From: Armatimonadota bacterium
GTDB taxonomy: Bacteria > Armatimonadota > UBA5829 > DSUL01
DNA: 64,000 nt
NCBI GenBank assembly: GCA_025998755.1
Contig: AP024674.1
Span: 2,062,162-2,126,161, forward strand
Reading direction: 5' to 3'
The notes beneath the pieces were generated by a model. That model did no database searches, was not told the origin of the DNA, and saw only the letters and a program-made list of their open reading frames with translations. Below are positions 35,177 through 45,158 of the stretch, one piece after another. The position numbers and the translations under genes are program-made. The first letter of the stretch is position 1, and every line of letters starts with the position of its first letter.

Positions 35177-37237
35177 CTAGGGCATCTCCGCAACGATCAG
35201 CGCGAACCTGCGAGGCGCGGGAAGAGTGACCTCTTTCCCGGGCCGGTCCAGCGTCCGGCTTTCCGTGAAATCCAGCGATACCACCCTCACGCGGCGAGGT
35301 TCGCGGGCAAAACGCAGGTGCAGGGACGCGCCGGTCCGCTTCCAGTCCACGCGGGAGGGGGTGGGCACCTCACTTCCGGGAGGCAGATCTGCTCCGGCGG
35401 TGTTCAGATAGAAGATCAGCAGGTCACTCCCCGCCCTGCGGACGGCAGTCAGCGCCGGCGAGTGGGGCACCAGGCTGAGGGAAACCTCGCATTCTCCGGC
35501 AAGGACGCGGACCATCTGCGCAAGCTTGGCGGATAGAACCAGATCCCGGGGGGCTGTGAAAGGTTTCCCCTCGTTCTGGAAGTCCTGGAAGAGTTGCTGC
35601 CCCGGCTCCTCAGGCAGATAGATCACGCTCCCGCGGCCCACACGATTCCGCAGCGCCCGCACCGGGGCGTCCATCTCCCTCGCGCTCGTGTGAGCCAACT
35701 CCACCGGCCCGGAGGTCCTTTCACACGGCTCACGAAGCGAGACGCCGTACAACGACTCCAGGCGGAGCTTGCGAGCCGAAAAAGCGATTGATCCCTCATC
35801 ATCGAAGAACGCAGTCCGGGATGTTGCTAGAAGGATACCTCCGGCGCGGACGAACCGCTCAAGCGCGTCCAGATGAGCATCGGACAGGGCGAACACATTC
35901 GGCGCGATGACCACACGCACGCCGCCCGGGACACCCCTGTCCAGCGTATCCTCCGTGATGGCCCGCCACGGGACCAGAGCGTCCTGAAGACTCTCCGCCC
36001 ATCCGATGGCAGGAGCGACGTGCGAGGCCTCCCACGCCGTGTCCAGATCGCGCGATGCGCGCGAGAAGAGCACTGCTACCTCGGCGTGTGGTTCAGTCCC
36101 TCCCGCAAGCCATCGGCTCAGTCTGTCCCGTTCGAAGACGAAGTAGCCACGGGGAGCGTCCTCAGGGGTCAGTCCTGTTAGAAACACCCTGCCCAGAGCG
36201 AATGGAAGACCGTGCGCCTGTCCCAACCCCCACGCGAAGACCTCTTCTTCGGGGTCGAAAACATCCCGGGACTGCGCGGTGTCCGCATAGGGCAGGAGCA
36301 GGGCGGTCACCCCTCGCACCCGCGCCGCTTCCGCCATGACGGCCGCCTCCACGCTGAGCCGCCGCCAGCTGTAGAAGTCGGCCGGGTTGTAAACCTCCCA
36401 CACGGCCACATCCGCCGTATCCAGGCTTCCTTCCGCCGCACCTCCGTGAGTCTGCCCTCCCCAGGGAGAGAGCGCATTTCCCGAGAGCGCCAGGCAGGCC
36501 GTGCCCGGCAACTCCGCGCGCAGTCTCTCCAGCAGCCAACGTCTGAAATCCGTAAACCACTCCCGGCGCACCGCGTGCCACCGCCGCCACGCTTCGCTGC
36601 CGGGTGTGCGCGACTGCCTGTACGCCTCGTGGATATCTCCGCCGGTCTCCTCCCGCCAACGCCTAGCGCAGGCCGCGCAGGAGCATCCGTGATGGAAGAC
36701 CGTGTCGTCGCTCATGAGAGCGTCCGCACCGATCCGCCGCACCAGCCCTGATGCGATCCTCCAGTAGTGCTCCCGGAATTCCAGGTTGTTCGGGCAGAAC
36801 GCCCACGTCTGATACTCCGGCCAGACAGAGGGTTCCCCGCTCTGGAAATCCCTCTGGATCCACACGGCGTGCTCCCGCGCGTAATCTTCGCGAGTGGTCA
36901 GGACCACACTGTGATGCTCCGCCACCGCGATGCCCCGCTTGCGGCAGGCCATCACCACTCGCGCAGCGGTATTTGCGTAATCATCCAGGTGGGGAAGATC
37001 GTCGTGGAGATAGTGATGCCTGCCTCCCCCGATCAGCACCCCTGTGATGCCGGAGCGCGCGAAAGCTTCCGCATAGGCTTCCACCTCCGCATCCGTCATG
37101 CCGGGGCGCACAAACATCATGGTGGTCCGACGGAACGCCTCTGCCGGAGTCTTCCGTGAGTCTTCCGCCGTGGCGAAGAGCGGCGCCATCGCCGCCATCA
37201 GCACAGGCACCAGCAACGAAGCCTGCAGCCCGCTCAC
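35177..37237 (-). CDS. Secreted glycoside-hydrolase-like protein (GH42/trimerisation type)
   Basis: A 686-residue exported protein with an N-terminal signal segment. Residues about 30-400 look like a TIM-barrel glycosidase: [52 protein letters not shown] and [22 protein letters not shown] with its CxCxxC cluster. Residues about 430-590 resemble the beta-galactosidase trimerisation fold ([28 protein letters not shown]), then a C-terminal beta domain. Substrate unknown. GTG 37237 overlaps the hslU stop (GTGA), an odd partner for a secreted enzyme. Confidence 0.65.
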   Translation of the reverse strand: MSGLQASLLVPVLMAAMAPLFATAEDSRKTPAEAFRRTTMMFVRPGMTDAEVEAYAEAFARSGITGVLIGGGRHHYLHDDLPHLDDYANTAARVVMACRKRGIAVAEHHSVVLTTREDYAREHAVWIQRDFQSGEPSVWPEYQTWAFCPNNLEFREHYWRIASGLVRRIGADALMSDDTVFHHGCSCAACARRWREETGGDIHEAYRQSRTPGSEAWRRWHAVRREWFTDFRRWLLERLRAELPGTACLALSGNALSPWGGQTHGGAAEGSLDTADVAVWEVYNPADFYSWRRLSVEAAVMAEAARVRGVTALLLPYADTAQSRDVFDPEEEVFAWGLGQAHGLPFALGRVFLTGLTPEDAPRGYFVFERDRLSRWLAGGTEPHAEVAVLFSRASRDLDTAWEASHVAPAIGWAESLQDALVPWRAITEDTLDRGVPGGVRVVIAPNVFALSDAHLDALERFVRAGGILLATSRTAFFDDEGSIAFSARKLRLESLYGVSLREPCERTSGPVELAHTSAREMDAPVRALRNRVGRGSVIYLPEEPGQQLFQDFQNEGKPFTAPRDLVLSAKLAQMVRVLAGECEVSLSLVPHSPALTAVRRAGSDLLIFYLNTAGADLPPGSEVPTPSRVDWKRTGASLHLRFAREPRRVRVVSLDFTESRTLDRPGKEVTLPAPRRFALIVAEMP

Positions 37238-38775
37238 AGGATGTAGCGGCTCAGGTCTTCGTCGCGAGCCAAATCCGTGAGGCGCTCGCGGACATAGTTT
37301 CCATCGATGACCACATGGCGCTCCTTGAGGTCGGGAGCGTTGAAGCTGAGATCCTCCATGAGACGCTCCATCACGGTGTGCAGCCGCCGCGCCCCGATGT
37401 TCTCCGTCCGCGAGTTTACATCCCAGGCGATCTCCGCGATGGCTTGCACGGCGTCTTCGGTAAACTCCACCGTCAATCCTTCGGTGGCCAGCAGGGCAGC
37501 GTACTGCTTCAGCAGGGCGTTGCGCGGCTCCGTCAGGATGCGCTTGAAATCCTCGATGGTCAGGCTTTCCAGCTCCACGCGGATGGGCAGGCGCCCCTGG
37601 AGCTCCGGGATCAGGTCGCTCGGCTTCGCCATATGGAACGCCCCGGCCGCGATGAACAGTATGTGATCCGTGCGCACCGGTCCCAGTTTGGTGATGACCG
37701 TCGAACCCTCGATGATGGGCAGGATGTCCCGCTGCACTCCTTCCCTGCTGACCGCAGGGCCGGACTGTCCGGACTCACGCCCCGCGATCTTGTCCAGCTC
37801 GTCCACGAAGATGATGCCAGCCTGCTCAGCGCGCTGGACAGCCTCGCGGGTGATCTTGTCCTGGTCCACCATTTCCCGGGCCACCTGCTCCACTAGGATC
37901 TCCCGGGCCTCGGCCACCGTCACCGTCCGCTTGCGCCGGCGTTTGGGCAGCATCCCACCCAGCATGCCGGAGATGTCCATTCCCATCTCCTCCAGTCCCT
38001 GGGGGGAGAAGACCTGCAGGAAGGGGCTGGTGGTATCCTCCACTTCTATCTCCACCATCCGGTCGTCCAGTTCTCCGGCGATCAGCCGCGCGCGCAACCG
38101 CGCGCGCAGGCGCTCCACCTGCTCCGCCTTGCGCTGTTCGTATTCGGAAAGCTCTCGCGCATCTTCCTCTTCTCCGGCCTGCTCATCCCGGGCTTCCGGC
38201 TCCGGAGCGGGACGGGACTGGGTCTGACGCGCCAGCCATTCACCCATCGCCGCCGCCAGACGCTCCATGGAGCCGCCCGACGAACGCGCCGGCGGTTGGA
38301 GCAGGTCCAGGAGACGGTCTACAGCGGCCTCGCGCGCTTTCTCACGGACTTTCTCGATCTCTTCCGCCTCCACCAGACGGTAGGACTCCTGCGCCAGATC
38401 GCGCACCATGCTGTCCACATCGCGGCCCACGTAGCCCACCTCGGTGAACTTCGTGGCCTCCACCTTCACGAACGGCGCTCGGACCAGGTGTGCCAGACGC
38501 CGGGCGATTTCGGTCTTGCCCACACCCGTCGGGCCGATCATCAGGATGTTCTTGGGCATGACTTCGTCGCGCATGTCCTCCGGCACGAGCTGCCTGCGCC
38601 GCCGGTTGCGCAGCGCAATGGCCACAGCCCGCTTGGCGCGATCCTGGCCCACGATGTACTTATCCAGCTCCTCGACGATCTGCCTCGGGGTGAGGTCCTC
38701 CGGCAATGCAGAAGCCTCCGCCACCTCCTTGGGAACGACCTCGCCTTCGGGACCCACCTGAAACACTTTATCCAT
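37234..38775 (-). CDS. hslU: ATP-dependent protease ATPase subunit HslU
   Basis: A 513-residue AAA+ unfoldase, somewhat longer than the usual 440-470. The N-terminus [34 protein letters not shown] and Walker [10 protein letters not shown] are diagnostic. The inserted I domain spans about residues 110-250 and is enlarged by an acidic stretch ([20 protein letters not shown] region). Walker B is [12 protein letters not shown] and the C-terminal tail that docks into HslV ends DLSRYIL. ATG 38775 is behind GGAG. The unit xerC-hslV-hslU matches codV-clpQ-clpY of Bacillus. Confidence 0.95.
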   Translation of the reverse strand: MDKVFQVGPEGEVVPKEVAEASALPEDLTPRQIVEELDKYIVGQDRAKRAVAIALRNRRRRQLVPEDMRDEVMPKNILMIGPTGVGKTEIARRLAHLVRAPFVKVEATKFTEVGYVGRDVDSMVRDLAQESYRLVEAEEIEKVREKAREAAVDRLLDLLQPPARSSGGSMERLAAAMGEWLARQTQSRPAPEPEARDEQAGEEEDARELSEYEQRKAEQVERLRARLRARLIAGELDDRMVEIEVEDTTSPFLQVFSPQGLEEMGMDISGMLGGMLPKRRRKRTVTVAEAREILVEQVAREMVDQDKITREAVQRAEQAGIIFVDELDKIAGRESGQSGPAVSREGVQRDILPIIEGSTVITKLGPVRTDHILFIAAGAFHMAKPSDLIPELQGRLPIRVELESLTIEDFKRILTEPRNALLKQYAALLATEGLTVEFTEDAVQAIAEIAWDVNSRTENIGARRLHTVMERLMEDLSFNAPDLKERHVVIDGNYVRERLTDLARDEDLSRYIL

Positions 38776-38825
38776 ACCGCTCCGTCCGCCTTTCGCCAGG
38801 AATCCGCTTGCCCAGCAGCGCCGTT

Positions 38826-39356
38826 TCAGATCTCCTCGATGATGATGTTGTGGTTTGTATAGATGCACAGGTCGGCGGCGATGTTCATCGCCTTCTCCAC
38901 AATCTCTCGCGCGCTGAGGTCCGTGTTCTCCAGCAGGGCGCGGGCCGCGGCGCGCGCATACCCGGCGCCGGACCCGATGGCCGCAACCTGATCATCCGGT
39001 TCCACGATGTCGCCGTTCCCGCTGATTACCAGAAGCCATTCCCGGTCGGCCACAATCATGAGTGCTTCAAGCCGCCTCAGGATGCGGTCGGTGCGCCAGT
39101 CCTTGGCGAACTCCACCACCGCGCGCCGAATGTTGCCTGCCGACTCATCCAGCTTGGCTTCGAACCGGTCGGTCAGGGTCTGCGCATCGGAGGCCGACCC
39201 CGCAAATCCCGCCAGCACTTTTTCGTGATAGATGCGGCGGACCTTGCGCGCCCCGGACTTGATGATGGACGCATCCAGCGTCACCTGTCCGTCGCCAGCC
39301 ATCGCCACCTTGCCGTCTCTGCGGACGGCCAGAACTGTCGTAGAACGGATCTTCAA
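38826..39356 (-). CDS. hslV: ATP-dependent protease peptidase subunit HslV
   Basis: A 176-residue threonine peptidase of the HslUV complex. The active chain should begin at the first threonine of [21 protein letters not shown], which requires removal of MKIRS, a five-residue propeptide as in ClpQ of Bacillus. [16 protein letters not shown] and ICIYTN-like C-terminal residues fit the family. Start is TTG 39356, overlapping the xerC stop (TTGA), with GAGGAG only two bases away, so coupling with xerC is likely needed. Confidence 0.93.
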   Translation of the reverse strand: MKIRSTTVLAVRRDGKVAMAGDGQVTLDASIIKSGARKVRRIYHEKVLAGFAGSASDAQTLTDRFEAKLDESAGNIRRAVVEFAKDWRTDRILRRLEALMIVADREWLLVISGNGDIVEPDDQVAAIGSGAGYARAAARALLENTDLSAREIVEKAMNIAADLCIYTNHNIIIEEI

Positions 39357-40306
39357 ATCTCCTCGTCCTTCCGGGTTTTCAGCTTTGCCCGCGGATGCGC
39401 CCGGCGGTAGACCTCCCGCAGGTGATCCCGCGTAACGTGCGTATAGATCTGCGTGGTGGAGAGGTCCGCATGCCCCAGCAGCTCCTGCACTGTCCGAAGG
39501 TCGGCCCCGTTCTCCAGCAGATGTGTGGCGAACGTGTGGCGCAGCGTATGCGGCCCGGCGTGGGGCAGGCTGCAGTAGCCCCGCGTGGCCCGGTCCACGA
39601 TCCTGCGGACCGACCGCTCCGTCAGCCGCCCGCCACGGCGGTTGAGAAAAAGCGCCTCCTCACCGGCCTTCCGCGCCAGATGGGGCCGCCCCTCTGCAAG
39701 ATAGCGCTCCACGGCGTCCTGCGCGGCCCGCGTGGTCAGCACAAGGCGCTCCTTATCACCTTTACCGATGACCCGGATGGCGTTGCGGCCGCGAACATCA
39801 TCCACATCCAGCGCCACCAGCTCCGACACCCGCAACCCGGTGGCATACAGCATCTCCAGGATCGCCAGGTCGCGGAGGTCTGAGGGCTTCTCAATGATCC
39901 GGTCGTCCAGCATCCGGACTGTTTCAGTCTGCGTCAGGAATTTGGGAAGACGCCTGTAGCGGCCCGGACTCAGGCCGTCGAGAGAGGGCATCTCCTGAAG
40001 GTATCCCCTGCTCAGGGCCCACTTCAGAAACGAGCGTAGGGATGCCAGACGCCGGCCCACGGTGGATGGTGCAAGCCCGGCCGAGCGCATCCGCGCCAGC
40101 CACCGCCGGACGCCGGAGCGTCCGGCGCGCTGCAGGGTGGAAGCGTCATTCAGATCTATTTCCAGGTCGCAGGCGGCCTGCGCCACATCCCGCATATAGG
40201 CGCGCACGGTGTGCTGGGAGGCTCCCGTCCGGACCAGATGTCCGGCGAACTCCTCCAGCAGACTGCATCCGCCCAGTGTCCTGCTGTCCGCAGCCCGTCC
40301 CGCCAT
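39353..40306 (-). CDS. xerC: Tyrosine recombinase XerC/CodV
   Basis: A 317-residue site-specific recombinase resolving chromosome dimers at dif. The N-terminal SAM-like domain covers about residues 15-105. The catalytic set is R in [10 protein letters not shown] in GKGDKERLV, HxxR in [13 protein letters not shown] in [10 protein letters not shown] and the nucleophile Y in QIYTHVT. ATG 40306 is chosen; TACAAT lies nine bases upstream, so the leader is only about two bases. It heads the xerC-hslV-hslU unit and is divergent from the thioesterase gene. Confidence 0.93.
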   Translation of the reverse strand: MAGRAADSRTLGGCSLLEEFAGHLVRTGASQHTVRAYMRDVAQAACDLEIDLNDASTLQRAGRSGVRRWLARMRSAGLAPSTVGRRLASLRSFLKWALSRGYLQEMPSLDGLSPGRYRRLPKFLTQTETVRMLDDRIIEKPSDLRDLAILEMLYATGLRVSELVALDVDDVRGRNAIRVIGKGDKERLVLTTRAAQDAVERYLAEGRPHLARKAGEEALFLNRRGGRLTERSVRRIVDRATRGYCSLPHAGPHTLRHTFATHLLENGADLRTVQELLGHADLSTTQIYTHVTRDHLREVYRRAHPRAKLKTRKDEEI

Positions 40307-40315
40307 CTCGTGTGG

Positions 40316-40345
40316 ATTGTAGCACGCGCGGCGCGGCCCCGTCAG
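40316..40345 (-). promoter_or_regulatory. Promoter of xerC-hslV-hslU
   Basis: On the minus strand CTGACG (40345-40340), 18 bases, TACAAT (40321-40316). ATG 40306 follows nine bases later, giving an almost leaderless mRNA. Confidence 0.5.
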
Positions 40346-40355
40346 ACAGCCATCC

Positions 40356-40384
40356 TTGAGCAGCCGGCAGGGTAACGCTATAAT
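40356..40384 (+). promoter_or_regulatory. Promoter giving a leaderless thioesterase mRNA
   Basis: TTGAGC (40356-40361), 17 bases, perfect TATAAT (40379-40384). GTG 40392 lies seven bases further, at the expected transcription start. Confidence 0.65.
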
Positions 40385-40391
40385 CCCTCCC

Positions 40392-40799
40392 GTGAGCGCC
40401 ATCCAGCTTCGTGACAACCGCCGCTGCTTCGCCTGCGGACCGGACAACCCCATCGGCCTTCATCTGGAGTTCGAATGGAAGGGCGACCGGCTCCGCTGCC
40501 AGTGGATTCCTCTGCCGGATCATCAGGGATACGCCGGGATCACCCACGGAGGACTCATCGCCACTGTGATGGATGAGGCCATGGCACGCGTGCTCTGGGA
40601 CAGGGGAGTCCCCGTGGTCACGGGTTCCTTCGAGATGCGCCTGCGTGCTCAGGCTCCTTCCGGTTCGCCGGTTCTCGTGGAAGCGTGGCTGGAAGGCGGG
40701 CGGGGGCGGGTATCACACTGCCGCAGCATTGTGACGAATGCAGATGGAGCCACCGTTGCCGAGGCGTCAGGCTCCTACGTGCACATCCCCGCAGGCTGA
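40392..40799 (+). CDS. PaaI-type hotdog-fold acyl-CoA thioesterase
   Basis: A 135-residue protein. A short RRCFACGPDNPIGL segment precedes the hotdog core: GYAGITHGGLIATVMDEAMARVL carries the PaaI helix with HGG and the acidic MDE. TGSFEMRLRAQAPSGSP and ASGSYVHIP complete the sheet. Members hydrolyse acyl- or aryl-CoA; the substrate here is unknown. GTG 40392 is chosen from the promoter position and the family N-terminus; no Shine-Dalgarno is expected in a leaderless mRNA. Tail-to-tail with trpS. Confidence 0.88.
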   Translation: MSAIQLRDNRRCFACGPDNPIGLHLEFEWKGDRLRCQWIPLPDHQGYAGITHGGLIATVMDEAMARVLWDRGVPVVTGSFEMRLRAQAPSGSPVLVEAWLEGGRGRVSHCRSIVTNADGATVAEASGSYVHIPAG

Positions 40800-40814
40800 C
40801 CAACGCAAAAAGGT

Positions 40815-41792
40815 TCAGCCCAGTTTCATGGCCGCGCGGACCTCTTTCATGGTCTCCTCGGCGGTCTCCCTCGCCTTTGCGGCGCCCTCCTCCAGGGCCT
40901 TCTCCACCAGCGCCGGGTCCGACGCGAACACCTGCCGCCGCTCGCGGATGGGGGCCAGGTTCTCGTTCAGCGCCTCCGTCAGCTTCTTCTTGCAGTCCAC
41001 GCAGCCCAGCGCTCCGGAGCGGCAGTTCTCCTCGATCCACGGAGTCTCGCCTTTGTTGTAAAGCTGCTGCAGCGCGAACACGGGGCAGATCTCCGGATGA
41101 CCCGGATCCCCGCGGCGCAGCTTGGCGGGATCCGTGAACATGGTCTTCAACTTCTTCGCCGTCTCGTCGGCGGAGTCGCTGATGTAGATGGCATTCCCGT
41201 AGGATTTGCTCATCTTCCGGCCGTCCGTCCCAGGCATGACGGCAGCCTCGGTCAGAAGAGCCTCACACTCGGGGAAGACCTGTCCGAACAGGAAGTTGAA
41301 CCGCCGCGTGATCTCGCGCGTCAGCTCCAGGTGAGGCAACTGGTCCCGCCCCACCGGCACGGCCTCGGCCTTGTAGACCATGATGTCCGCCGCCTGAAGC
41401 ACCGGGTAGCCCAGGAGTCCGTAAGAGGCAGACTCGATGTTCAGGTTCTCCCGCTTCTCCTTGTAGGTTGGAACCCGCTCCAGCCACGGCAGAGGGGTGA
41501 TCATGGACAGCAGCAGATGCAGCTCCGCATGCTGCTTCACGTGCGACTGGACGAAGATGGCGCACTTGGCGGGATCCAGCCCGGCCGCCAGGAAGTCCAC
41601 CGCGACCTCCCGCACCAGCGACTTCAGGTTGCTCGGATCCTCGGCCACAGTGGTGAGCGCGTGCCAGTCCACGATGCAGAAATACGAATCGTAACTGTCC
41701 TGCAGCCGCACCCAGTTGCGCAGCGCGCCTTCCAGATTGCCCAGATGCAGCATCCCTGTGGGCTGCATCCCGGAAAGAAGTCTCTTGGCCAC
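40815..41792 (-). CDS. trpS: Tryptophanyl-tRNA synthetase
   Basis: A 325-residue class Ic synthetase charging tRNA-Trp. The HIGH-type motif is in GMQPTGMLHLGNLEGAL, KMSKS is in DGRKMSKSYGN, and QAADIMVYKAEAVPVGRDQ lines the tryptophan pocket. A cysteine pair (CVDCKK) lies in the C-terminal part. Start is GTG 41792 with GAGG close upstream. It is the third gene of lysA-M50-trpS, 37 bases after the protease gene. Confidence 0.95.
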   Translation of the reverse strand: MAKRLLSGMQPTGMLHLGNLEGALRNWVRLQDSYDSYFCIVDWHALTTVAEDPSNLKSLVREVAVDFLAAGLDPAKCAIFVQSHVKQHAELHLLLSMITPLPWLERVPTYKEKRENLNIESASYGLLGYPVLQAADIMVYKAEAVPVGRDQLPHLELTREITRRFNFLFGQVFPECEALLTEAAVMPGTDGRKMSKSYGNAIYISDSADETAKKLKTMFTDPAKLRRGDPGHPEICPVFALQQLYNKGETPWIEENCRSGALGCVDCKKKLTEALNENLAPIRERRQVFASDPALVEKALEEGAAKARETAEETMKEVRAAMKLG

Positions 41793-41829
41793 GGTCCTCT
41801 TGATACTCCCTGTCTGTGTCCTGTATGAT

Positions 41830-42447
41830 TCAGCGCCCCAGCAGGAGCGTCATAAGCAGATCTCGGGGAGGCCCGATGATAAGCCGGACCCCGCCAGTCA
41901 CCAGAAGCAGCAGCAGAATTGCCATTCCATACTGAGAAGCAAACTGCGCATAGCTTCGCGCGCTCTCCGGCGGCAGGATGCCTTGCAGAATGTGCGACCC
42001 ATCCAGTGGCGGCAGCGGAATGAGGTTGAACAGGGCCAGCCCGATGTTCACAATCACCATGATTATCAGAAAATAGCGGAGCCCGGGCGTGAACGCCAGC
42101 ACGCCCGTCCGCAACAAAATGGCGCACACCGTGGCCATGATGATGTTGGAGACCGGCCCCCACAGCGACACCAGCACATCGTCCCGCCGCGGGTTGCGGA
42201 AGTTGGCAGGGTTCACCATCACCGGCTTCCCCCAGCCGATGCCGAATCCTGTGACCGTCATGAAGACGATCATGATAAACCCCACCGGATCGAAATGATC
42301 CACGGGATTCAGAGAGATGCGTCCCTGGCGTCTGGGAGTATCGTCTCCGGCCAGCACGGCGGAGGCGGCATGCGCGAACTCATGCACGGTGATGGACACC
42401 ACCACCGCGAAGAGTGTCACGAAGATGCGGTAGAAGTCAAAGTCCAC
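41830..42447 (-). CDS. Site-2-protease-like membrane metallopeptidase (M50)
   Basis: A 205-residue polytopic protein with about five hydrophobic segments. The zinc motif HEFAHAASAV lies in the first helix and the third ligand in LIPLPPLDGSHIL. GRISLNPVDHFDPVGF is the typical inter-helix loop of the short, PDZ-less S2P group. These cleave membrane-embedded regulators or remnant signal peptides; the substrate is unknown. It overlaps lysA by 11 bases, a common pairing with trpS in bacteria. Confidence 0.92.
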   Translation of the reverse strand: MDFDFYRIFVTLFAVVVSITVHEFAHAASAVLAGDDTPRRQGRISLNPVDHFDPVGFIMIVFMTVTGFGIGWGKPVMVNPANFRNPRRDDVLVSLWGPVSNIIMATVCAILLRTGVLAFTPGLRYFLIIMVIVNIGLALFNLIPLPPLDGSHILQGILPPESARSYAQFASQYGMAILLLLLVTGGVRLIIGPPRDLLMTLLLGR

Positions 42448-43834
42448 CGGACTCTGCTCCCACCTTTCTGACCTCCCAGAACCGGGCCGGGATGACGTCG
42501 TTGCGGACCAGATCGTCCAGCGTCTCCCTGCGCACGATGATATCGGCCCGCCCGTCGCTCACCAGAACGACCGCCGGGCGCGGCAGGCGGTTGTAGTTGC
42601 TGGCCATAGCGTAGTTGTAAGCTCCGGTGGCCTGGACGGCAAGGATATCGCCGGAAGAGGCCTTCTGGATCCTGGTGTCCTGGATCAAGATGTCCGTCTC
42701 GCAGTGCTTGCCCGCCACCCGCACGCGCCAGTCCCGGGGCTCACCCGCCCGGTTGGCCACCAGCGCTTCATACACGGCGTCATATAGCTGCGGCCGAGGG
42801 TTGTCGGACATCCCTCCGTCAATGGTCACATAATCCCGGTAGCCCGGCTCCTCCGCGATGCTCACCCTCTTGATCGCCCCGATCTCATAGAGCGTGACGC
42901 CTGCCTGCCCCACAATGGAGCGGCCCGGTTCCTGTCCGAGGACCGGCGGCCGGATGCCATAGCGCTCGATGCCCTCCTTCAGGGCCGAGACGATGGTTTC
43001 CGCATAATCATGGATGCTGACCGGTTTCTGACTCTCCAGATAGCTGATTCCGAGGCCCCCGCCCATATTCAGCTCCTCCACCTCGGCTCCGGTCGCGTCG
43101 CGGATATCGCGCAGGAAGGCGCACATCACGTCCACGGCCTCCCGGTGCGCCTCCGCGTCCATCAGCTGCGACCCCACGTGGCAGTGCACTCCCGCCAACC
43201 GCAGGGAACCGCTCTCCACACAGCGCCGCACGGCCTCCATGGCCGAGCCGTCCCGGATGTTCAGGCCGAACTTGGAGTCTTCCTGTCCTGTGCGGATCAG
43301 CCTGTGCGTGTGCGGGTCCACCCCCGGGTTGGACCGCACCATCACATCCGGGCAGACGCCGCGCTCGCGAGCCAAGGACTCCAGCATCTCCAGCTCGTGC
43401 AGATTGTCCAGCACGATGCGACCCACCCGATGATCCAGGGCCATCTCCAGCTCGGCGCGGCTTTTGTTGTTGCCGTGCATCACGATGCGCTCCGGAGGAA
43501 ACTCGGCCTTGAGAGCAGTGTAGAGCTCGCCCGCAGACGCAACGTCCAGATACAATCCCTCCTGATCAACGATGCGCGCCATGGCCAGGGTCAGGAAAGC
43601 CTTTCCGGCGTAAGCGATGGCTACCTGCGGATACCGCGCGCCGAACGCCCTGAGGTAGGCGCGCATCCGCTCCCGGATGAACGCCTCATCCAGCACATAG
43701 AGCGGCGTTCCGAAGCGGTGCGCCAGCTCTACGGTGTCACATCCGCCGATCTCCAGATGGCCGTCGGCGTTGATTTTCTGGGTGCCAAAGAGCCTCAACG
43801 TTGTGTGCTTTCTGGTGGTCGAGTTGTCAGGCAT
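42437..43834 (-). CDS. lysA: Diaminopimelate decarboxylase LysA
   Basis: A 465-residue fold-III PLP enzyme making lysine from meso-diaminopimelate. The PLP lysine is in AIAYAGKAFLTLAMAR; GVHCHVGSQ, NMGGGLGISY and GQEPGRSIVG bind the phosphate; the active cysteine lies in GKHCETDILIQD. The N-terminal 20 residues are an unremarkable extension. A terminator-like hairpin ends four bases before the ATG, and a TTGACA promoter lies about 80 bases upstream, which suggests control in the leader. It overlaps the M50 gene. Confidence 0.94.
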   Translation of the reverse strand: MPDNSTTRKHTTLRLFGTQKINADGHLEIGGCDTVELAHRFGTPLYVLDEAFIRERMRAYLRAFGARYPQVAIAYAGKAFLTLAMARIVDQEGLYLDVASAGELYTALKAEFPPERIVMHGNNKSRAELEMALDHRVGRIVLDNLHELEMLESLARERGVCPDVMVRSNPGVDPHTHRLIRTGQEDSKFGLNIRDGSAMEAVRRCVESGSLRLAGVHCHVGSQLMDAEAHREAVDVMCAFLRDIRDATGAEVEELNMGGGLGISYLESQKPVSIHDYAETIVSALKEGIERYGIRPPVLGQEPGRSIVGQAGVTLYEIGAIKRVSIAEEPGYRDYVTIDGGMSDNPRPQLYDAVYEALVANRAGEPRDWRVRVAGKHCETDILIQDTRIQKASSGDILAVQATGAYNYAMASNYNRLPRPAVVLVSDGRADIIVRRETLDDLVRNDVIPARFWEVRKVGAESGGL

Positions 43835-43835
43835 G

Positions 43836-43878
43836 AAAAAGGCCAGGAGCAGCCGCAGGCCCGCAGCATCGCTTCCTG
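43836..43878 (-). terminator. Terminator or attenuator directly before lysA
   Basis: On the minus strand CAGGA...TCCTG encloses an inner GCTGC-GGGCCT-GCGGC helix, then GGCC and TTTTT, ending one base before C-ATG of lysA. It lies 55 bases after the oxidoreductase stop, so it may simply end that transcript, but it is also inside the leader made from the TTGACA promoter at 43915. Confidence 0.55.
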
Positions 43879-43891
43879 ACCATCAGCCTCT

Positions 43892-43920
43892 ATCTAACAT
43901 GGCTGCCGGGAGCCTGTCAA
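43892..43920 (-). promoter_or_regulatory. Candidate lysA promoter
   Basis: TTGACA (43920-43915), 17 bases, TTAGAT (43897-43892). The leader to lysA would be about 51 bases and includes the terminator-like hairpin. Confidence 0.45.
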
Positions 43921-43932
43921 ACAGTCGTTGGC

Positions 43933-44964
43933 TTACGTGCCGATCTTCTGCTTCACGCCGGCCTTGCGATAGATCTTGTTCAGGCAGTCCACAGGAACCC
44001 GCGCCGAGCGCCCGTCGCAGAGGACCGGGCGATCCTCCTGGATGGCCAGCACGAAATCCAGCATCTGGGCATGGTGCCCGGCCAGACCAATGGCCATCGG
44101 GTCGCTGCGGCCGTCTGTCTCCTGACCTTCCTCCTGAGTCTGCAAGTCTATCTCTTCGCCCAGCACGGAGAACTTCACCACGGTGTGGCCGTCGAACTCC
44201 GCGCTTCCTTGCGTGCCGAAGATCTGCGTGCGGGTGGGCATGCCCGGATAGCAGTTTGTGGTGGCCTCGATGACTCCGCGGGCTCCACTTTCGAAGCGCA
44301 CCACGGCAATTGCGAAAGTCTCGGCCTCGATCTGGCGATCGATGGTATCCAGGTGCGCATATTCCACCTCTGCAACCGGCCCGGCCATCCACGTGAGCTG
44401 ATCCAGACTGTGAATGCCCTGATTGCCCAAGACGCCGCCGTCCAGCGCATAGGTGCCTCGCCAAGCGTCCGCGCTGTAGTATTCCTGCGCACGCCACCAT
44501 TTCACGTACGTGCTGCAGGAGATTATGCGCCCCAGCTTCCCCTCGCGAATGAGCTGATTGGCCTTCTGGATCTGCGGGCTGAACCGGTACTGAAAAATGC
44601 AGGCCAGCTTCAGGCCCGTCTTGTCGGCCAGCTCGATCAGCCGGTCTATCTTGACCAGGTCAATATCGATGGGCTTCTCGACCAGCACGTGCCGCCCGGC
44701 CTCCATCGCCATGATGCCCTGCTGGGCGTGCAGGCCGGAGGGAGTGCAGATGTCCACCGCGTCGAACTGTTCGCTGCGGAGCATCTCGGCCATATCGGTG
44801 TAGGGTCTGGCGCCCATCATCTCGGCGGCCTTCTGCGCACGCTCCGGGATGATGTCGCATACCGCCACCACCCTGGCCTGTTCGATCTGCTGCCAGATCT
44901 TCAGGTGGTGCATCCCGATGCCGCCGCAACCCACAAATCCAATAGTCGTCACGCTATCTGCCAC
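43933..44964 (-). CDS. Gfo/Idh/MocA-family oxidoreductase
   Basis: A 343-residue NAD(P)-dependent dehydrogenase of sugars or cyclitols. The N-terminal Rossmann motif is GFVGCGGIGMHHLK; the EKPIDIDLVKIDRL lysine motif marks the family, and YALDGGVLGNQGIHSLDQLTWM lies in the C-terminal beta domain with the catalytic-region aspartate and histidine. Substrate unknown. GTG 44964 follows GGGAG. It stands alone between two terminators, so it should have its own promoter in the 44.97-45.4 kb gap. Confidence 0.9.
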   Translation of the reverse strand: MADSVTTIGFVGCGGIGMHHLKIWQQIEQARVVAVCDIIPERAQKAAEMMGARPYTDMAEMLRSEQFDAVDICTPSGLHAQQGIMAMEAGRHVLVEKPIDIDLVKIDRLIELADKTGLKLACIFQYRFSPQIQKANQLIREGKLGRIISCSTYVKWWRAQEYYSADAWRGTYALDGGVLGNQGIHSLDQLTWMAGPVAEVEYAHLDTIDRQIEAETFAIAVVRFESGARGVIEATTNCYPGMPTRTQIFGTQGSAEFDGHTVVKFSVLGEEIDLQTQEEGQETDGRSDPMAIGLAGHHAQMLDFVLAIQEDRPVLCDGRSARVPVDCLNKIYRKAGVKQKIGT

Positions 44965-45158
44965 TTCACACTCCCGTTGTATGGCCCCTCACCCGGAGAT
45001 TTCCAATCCGGCGCGGCCCCTGCCGACCGCCGGCTGTCTATCGCTTCTGCATCCATTGCCTCCCCTCCTGCCCAACCGTTCCGCCGTCTCCAGCTCCGGA
45101 AAACGGTGGTTGAGCCGTCCGGCACAGCCGATCGATTCGAAACCCCATTCTTACGTAG

